From the NCBI GenBank assembly GCA_035610365.1, contig CM069432.1:163244035-163308034 (forward strand): 64,000 nucleotides of DNA. Direction: 5' to 3'. A program made the translations under genes and the position numbers. Every line of letters begins with the position of its first letter. Positions within the stretch are counted from its first letter, which is position 1. This DNA is from Aquatica leii (taxonomy: Eukaryota > Arthropoda > Insecta > Coleoptera > Lampyridae). Positions 59,216 to 64,000 of this stretch are shown here, piece by piece. The notes under the pieces are model-generated. The model ran no database searches and had not been told where the DNA came from. It saw nothing but the letters and a program-made list of their open reading frames with translations.

Positions 59216-59767
59216 GAACAGTTTACTTTCAAATTTAATGAAAAATGTTGTTAATTAGATTTTAACAAAATAAAAATAATTGTTTCTATACATTTATTTT
59301 TTATCTATTTTCATTAATTGTGTGTTATTATTAAGTTTAATTTAAATACAATAAAACCATTTTTTAATGATAATATAAATGCCAGCTTATGTCATATTGT
59401 ACTTAATTAAATTGTTTTATTATTTGGAATTGGAAATTGTATTATAATATATACTATTTTGTTTAAAAACGCGTTTTTATTTTCTTATTTTACTAAATAT
59501 CAAGTTTAACCGTCGCACAAAGGGTCAGAACCCATGATTCGTTGGCAAAAAGTCCCACGCGCAAAGTATTATCTATTGTTCTGGCTTATAACTTATAAAG
59601 AGCAGGTAGACTCAGCCGTTCGATAACCGGTTTTCTTTTCATAATTCAACCCTAAAACAATCCGGACACCTCAGTCGAAACTTACGCTTTTCGCGGCCCG
59701 TACGATTATGGCAAATTTTTAGGTATTTAAAACTCAAGTTTGAGTGATTATTCATCAAAAATTTACC

Positions 59768-60248
59768 ATGGAAGCTTCGGCAACGGGTAAGTAATATAAT
59801 CAAGCTTTTAAACAATGTATTTTAGACATATTTGTTAGTTGGCTATTAGTTTTATTATTGGATTATTAAAATGATTAAGTATTAAGTTGTTTTTGAGTAA
59901 ACATAGGTGTTTAGTTCCACTAGTTGTCCTAGTTGTAATGATTTTGGTTTTTTATTTTACCTGATACCATACTCTTTTAACTGATAACAAAAATGTTTGC
60001 CCTTGTTTGCCCCAATTTATTTAAATCGCAGATTTACTAATACTAAAACATAGTAAATTTAAGTAATATTTTTAAACAGTTGATTTTTTTATTTTTTTTG
60101 TTTTATCTTAGGATCTGGATGTTTTGATATTTTTATATCACGGATGTATTTATATAACAAAATGCTCGAATCTGGTCATAAAAAACTCGACGAGCAAGTA
60201 CAATTTTTGAAAAAATACCTAATTGAGCGTACTAGATGCCCGGAATGA
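59768..60248 (+). CDS. Short spliced reading frame with strong start context, unidentified
   Basis: ACCATGG at 59765-59771 starts MEASATG; the exon ends at 59786 before GTAAGT. A pyrimidine-rich tract and TTATCTTAG precede the next exon at 60112, which continues in phase as SGCFDIFISRMYLYNK, then KKLDEQVQFLKKYLIERTRC, to TGA 60246-60248 (51 residues). It overlaps the start of the next frame (60236) in another phase. Either this is a short upstream ORF, or a one-base change has split a longer protein. Confidence 0.35.
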
Positions 60249-60841
60249 AATATCTAGAGTTGAATATAGAAATGTCTTATTTTATTGCCGATTTTAAGAA
60301 CAGGTGGTCTGCTTCGAACCGAACGAGACAAAGGTTTCTCACGAAAAATGATAGTTGGCTTAAATCTTCGATAAGTTTTCCGAACTTTGTAGATCAAAAC
60401 TTAAAATTGGGAAGACCTAAACTGGATTTTAAAGAAGCTTCGGATAGGACAAAGCGTTTGAAAACACAGGATTTACGGTCGACTCACAGTGCTGAGGAGC
60501 TGTGTTACGCAGCAAAAATGAGCCGAAGGTCTTCTGGAGCAACTGATGCTGCTGCCTTTCTAAAAGAAGTTACGACTACTTCTTCAAGACGAGCCAAACA
60601 TTATAAAGAAGCTTTTAAAAAACCAGAGCTTCCCACGCATAAAACTTTATCAATGTTTGTCGAACCGCAACTTACAAGAAGCCAATACGACGTACTAAGA
60701 TCTAAAGCTAAGGACCGATTCCCATCCTACAAGAAAATACAAGTAGCTCAAAAGAAATGCTATCCTGATAAAAAGCATTTTAAAGTTACTGAAACCGTAC
60801 ATCTTTATACATTTTCAATTAAGGTTTTTTTTTCAGTTTAA
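60236..60841 (+). CDS. Repeat-associated insect protein, 201 aa, function unknown
   Basis: One uninterrupted frame with good codon balance. The likely translation start is ATG 60236 or the later ATG 60272 (MSYFIADFKNRW). Segments in order: RTRQRFLTKNDSWLKSSI; LKLGRPKLDFKEASDRTKR; a Ser/Ala-rich helical stretch (SAEELCYAAKMS, GATDAAAFLKEV); and LTRSQYDVLRSKAKDRFPSY followed by KKCYP. From memory this GRP.K.F / LT..QY..LR / CYP pattern recurs in multicopy uncharacterised arthropod and cnidarian proteins that are probably transposon-encoded, though I cannot name the family. The end, after KVTETVHLYTFSIKVFFSV, looks like intron read-through: TTTTTTTTCAG lies at 60826-60836. Confidence 0.55.
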   Translation: MPGMKYLELNIEMSYFIADFKNRWSASNRTRQRFLTKNDSWLKSSISFPNFVDQNLKLGRPKLDFKEASDRTKRLKTQDLRSTHSAEELCYAAKMSRRSSGATDAAAFLKEVTTTSSRRAKHYKEAFKKPELPTHKTLSMFVEPQLTRSQYDVLRSKAKDRFPSYKKIQVAQKKCYPDKKHFKVTETVHLYTFSIKVFFSV

Positions 60842-60849
60842 GACTTTTT

Positions 60850-61940
60850 GTGAAATTTTATACATAAACAACGGTTTTAAAACAGAAAGATACATTGTAA
60901 TGATAGCTAATACTAAAAAATGACGAACAAAGAGAAAAAATAATTTTTGCCATCTTTTCATGACATCTGCCCGCCCCACTGTGCGTTGTAGAAAAAGATA
61001 TTATAACATATGAATGTGTTATCTAGTTCTCTGCGAATAAAAATTATTTTAAGTATTCTTAAACATCTTCTTGATTGACCTTTTTGAATATTGAACATTG
61101 AAGATAGCACATGAATTGACCAGAGAGATCTAACGTAAAACAGATTACAGGTTTTTTGTTTCTAAAATTTGTGATGAACAGAGTTTAGGACTTTTACTAG
61201 GAATTTTAGTTTCAATTATTTTAAATCCAATTTAATATCAAGAAATGGAACAAATGGAAAAAAAGAGTGAATGCTGTTTCTTGCAATCTTGCGATTGTAA
61301 TTTTGATATGTTTACGAAAAAAACCGTTCAAATTTTACAGCTATGAAACACTGCAGTTTTATAAAAAAAGAACATTATTCGTTTAACAATAGAAATTGTT
61401 GACATATAATATGAGAATGCAATAAATGGTAGCAATATTTGTACGAAAAACTACTTTTTTAATGGAAGTTATGGTTTGGTTTTTACTGATCAAGTCTGAT
61501 TCTCGTAACGTGAGTATACCACTTGTTAAAGCTTTCCGGTATTATAAGAAACATTAGACAACAAAAAACTGTAAAATATTGGTCTCGGCAAAATACAACA
61601 ATAAATCTCATCTGCCAAGAAAACACTAAAGCGTATAAACAATACCACACATACCACCACTACTCTAACCGTTTGTGTTAAAGTTTTTGCAGTTTGGTGC
61701 CGAAACCGTCTACTACATTTGTTTGATGTAAACGTTTAATAGATAAAACTAATTTAAAAGTTCATAATAGAATGCTTAAAACGGAACATGCGTCACTAGA
61801 ACATTTTTGCACTTCAATTTCAAAATTTGAGCTAGTTACACTGAATTTAATGGAAGCCGATCGAAATATGGAACATTCATTAAATAAACAGAATTATTGA
61901 ATATTGCCAAATATGAAGAAACTGATAGATAGATTTTGTT
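60850..61940. other. AT-rich stretch, no gene seen
   Basis: No continuation exon of the upstream frame and no element ends could be supported. Confidence 0.4.
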
Positions 61941-61949
61941 CTTATCACG

Positions 61950-62345
61950 TCGAACTAAAACGTTTCGTGAACGTTTCCTTTTTCTTGTTGTTTTTTTTCG
62001 CTTTCGACGGCGACTTCGGTTGCTGCTTAGAGGTCACTACGACCAATTGTTGTTTTTTGTCGACGGCGGCGGCGATGGATTGTTGTTTTTGCAGAGACAG
62101 CGGCTTCATTTGTATTTTTTGTCGACGAGCGTGGCCGTCTTTTTCGAGGCGGTCGACGTCGATTTGTTGAGCGAAGCTTTCGCACGCTTGACAGCCGTAG
62201 ACGTCGGCAAGGTATTCTTTTTCTTGCTGGCCGCCGTCTTCAAAGCGGATTTTGAAGAAGCATTTGCGCCGGCCGACAAACCGCCCGCTGCTATTTTGAA
62301 CGAACCGCTCGCTCTTGATGTACTTTTTTATAGTAGTAGATGTTA
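61950..62345 (-). pseudogene. Histone-H1-like pseudogene (5'-truncated, frameshifted)
   Basis: This 400-bp island is far richer in GC than its surroundings. On the minus strand it begins IKKYIKSERFVQNSSGRF, resembling the end of the H1 globular domain (IKKYIK...G.LVQ..G.G.SGSFKL). In another frame it continues SAGANASSKSALKTAASKKK, then AVKRAKASLNKSTSTASKK, and in a third QQPKSPSKAKKNNKKK, which has an SPSK motif. This is an H1-type Lys/Ala/Ser tail. The two long plus-strand frames here are antisense shadows. The globular domain is mostly missing. I infer a decayed H1 copy; another basic protein is possible. Confidence 0.5.
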
Positions 62346-62647
62346 ATTTGGCACCTATACTAGTAAATATAAGTGTTTTTAAATGCTACATTAAAAATTA
62401 CAGCACTTAATATTTTAAGAAAAAGTTTACGTATTTAGCTTTTTTCTGTTAACCTTAAAAAATTGAATTTACTAAATATTTTTTGAATCTAATAAAATTT
62501 ATCGAAGTAATCGACCAACGTGAACAAATTTCTTCTGGCAACAATGACTGTTCTCAGAGTTCTTAGTCAACATTTGTCTGAGTTAATAAATGGCAATGCA
62601 TCATCGTTATTTATGTTTTATGAGCGGTGTGTTATCAATTGTTTGCA

Positions 62648-63625
62648 ATGAAGCGTTGGCTTAAGACAGGAACTTTTAAAAAACTACATAGGTTAACATC
62701 AAGTTTACAAAGTACAGAATCAAATCCTGGACCTTCTAGTTCAGGTACAATTATTTTTTATTTTTTTTATTATGTATTATTATTATTAATCTTTTAATCT
62801 TTTAATAAATATCATACAGCACAAAAAAAGAGAAAGTATGACGAAAGTTACATAGCTTTTGGATTTATGAATGCCAATAATTGCCCTCAGTGTGTTTTGT
62901 GTAACAAAATTTTGCCAAACAGTTCTATGTTTTCTGCAAAAATGCTTCGTCATTTTCAATTTTTGCATCCGGAATATAAAAATAAAACGAGAGAAACTTT
63001 TAAAAACAAAAAACTTTATACTTCAAGCATCACAGACTGTTAACAAAAATGCGACCGAAGTTTCCCACATTGTTTCCTACAAAATTGCAATGACTGGAGA
63101 GGCTCACACAATAGCAGAAAAGCTCATAAAACCGTGTGCAATTAACATGGTAAAACGTATGTTGGACAAAAGGTCGGCTAAACAACTGTCCATGATACCA
63201 CTTTTGAATGATACAGTATCTCCTCGCATAAAAAATTTCTCAGATAACATAAAATCTGAGCTATCTTCTTGTCTAAAGTCTTGTGAATTTTCTCTACAAA
63301 TGGACAAATCCACTGATGTAGCAGAACTAGCAGTATTGTTAGTATTTGTACGGTATCAATACGAACATGCTATAATCTACTTATTTGTAAGTCGTTAGAA
63401 AGTAATTCCACAGGGGCGAAAATTTTCAATGTTATTAACAACTATTTTTGAGAAAATGGATTACCATGGGATTATTGCATCGATGTTTGCATTGATAAAG
63501 CAAAAATGATAGTGATAAAAACTGCAGGAGCTGTTGCAAGGATCAAAGAAATTGCTAAAAATTGCAGTAGTAGTCACTGTATAATTCACCGCCATGCATT
63601 ATATAAAGTAAAATTATGTTGTATA
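62648..63625 (+). pseudogene. hAT transposase of the ZBED5-like group, broken
   Basis: ATG 62648 opens MKRWLKTGTFKKLHR; a donor at 62745 and acceptor at 62819 join in phase to QKKRKYDESYIAFGF. A BED zinc finger follows: CPQCVLC and, about 20 residues on, RHFQFLHPEY. A frameshift near 63008-63018 leads to NKNATEVSHIVSYKIAMTGE, IAEKLIKPCAI, IPLLNDTVSPRI and FSLQMDKSTDVAELAVLLVF (first catalytic Asp region), open to 63398. Past another shift come IFNVINNYF and ARIKEIAKNCSSSHCIIHRH (the CxxH region). The C-terminal dimerisation domain is absent. In intact relatives this is a DDE cut-and-paste enzyme. Confidence 0.85.
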
Positions 63626-64000
63626 TAGAAAAATATTATTGAAGACAATAACTATGTTAATGCCGAGTTGATGCTTATGCATACGTAAGAAAACTTTAGT
63701 TTAGGTTATAACATAGTGTTAAATTATGTTAATGCAATCAATGACCGAATCAACGATAATTGTATAGAAATTGTGGGCGATGTACTAATGTAAACGGACA
63801 AATGTACGTATTAATATACCAATACATCGATGGAAGTTGGGAAAATAATTGTGAAAGGGTAACTTGTAGGGCGAAAGTTTGATTTGGGGATGGGTGAGAT
63901 TAATATAATTCTGACGAATAGTATACTGACGTAACTTGGGAGACTAGTCAAGGGAAAACTAAAGAATGTTGTAGGTACTATAAAAGTAGAATAAGAAAGT
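63626..64000. other. No gene seen at the window end
   Basis: The transposase homology fades after 63625 and nothing else is recognised before the window ends. Confidence 0.4.

Larger units (their letters stand above)
59510..60991 (+). mobile_element. Possible transposon or repeat-derived gene region with similar ends
   Basis: The left part has CGTCGCACAAAGGGTCAGAA near 59517, and the right part, read inward, ACGCACAGTGGGGCGGGCAG near 60990. The two share CGCACA..GGG and could be degenerate inverted ends, but the match is short. Between them lie a first exon with a strong start context, a splice pair and a 201-codon frame. I treat it as one unit on this weak evidence. Confidence 0.3.

Noticed and set aside
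61904..62346. Two overlapping plus-strand ORFs (88 and 136 aa) rich in Cys/Phe/Leu
   Set aside because: They are antisense to the H1-like sequence. The odd composition follows from Lys/Ala-rich codons on the other strand.
62871..63050. First third of the 175-aa frame (MPIIALSVFCVTKF...)
   Set aside because: It is out of frame with the BED finger encoded there; only the later part of that frame is real transposase.

Overview
The window looks like insect nuclear DNA, possibly beetle or another insect with a repeat-rich genome. It is very AT-rich, splice sites are of the GT/AG type, and it carries the usual arthropod set of DNA transposons (piggyBac, mariner-like with an N-terminal DUF4817-like stretch, PIF/Harbinger, pogo/Tigger, ZBED-type hAT, Crypton). 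It also holds Ty3/gypsy-like LTR remnants and many palindromic MITE-like elements. No rRNA, tRNA, CRISPR or bacterial-type operon was seen. Nearly all recognisable coding sequence is transposon-derived and broken. One multi-exon gene looks like a genuine host gene.

Layout. 1-6840: a giant inverted repeat (arms about 2.8 kb, cut by the window start) with ~250-bp tandem subunits and a loop holding a (TA)n tract. 6940-7560 and 16400-16740: two more (TA)n tracts embedded in clusters of TGGCGTCC/GGTGCCA-like motifs. 10761-11138: a MITE. 11310-13958: a piggyBac element with TTAA target duplication and a nearly intact but interrupted transposase. 14030-14526: a solo LTR. 17.9-20.7 kb: palindromic elements, several carrying hammerhead-ribozyme-like motifs. 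21.6-23.4 kb: a decayed gypsy-like element (LTR, gag, partial LTR). 24.1-25.25 kb: a Crypton tyrosine-recombinase pseudogene. 28.2-30.2 kb: a mariner-like element. 30.4-30.67 kb: a TA-flanked MITE with the best hammerhead-like motif. 32.3-33.4 kb: repeats and a second LTR of the same family. 35.6-38.0 kb: a PIF/Harbinger pseudo-element. 38.7-41.5 kb: another mariner-like element with a deletion-derived Crypton copy nested in it. 41.6-42.2 kb: a third mariner-like transposase piece. 43.0-45.03 kb: a foldback element with repeated subunits, next to a pogo-like fragment. 49.1-53.7 kb: strong hairpin elements.

55.2-59.2 kb (minus strand): a four-exon gene with a Gly/Tyr/Ser-rich middle and a conserved-looking hydrophobic C-terminus. 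59.5-61.0 kb (plus strand): a divergent repeat-associated ORF. 61.95-62.34 kb: a GC-rich histone-H1-like pseudogene. 62.65-63.63 kb: a hAT (ZBED5-like) transposase pseudogene. The long stretches between these are AT-rich DNA in which I found no supportable gene.

Most interesting observations: recurrent hammerhead-like motifs (CUGANGA, stem II, GAAAC, GUH, with matching stem I) in three palindromic element families; the giant palindrome; the three (TA)n loci set in repeated TGGCGTCC-type motifs; and the Crypton deletion derivative.
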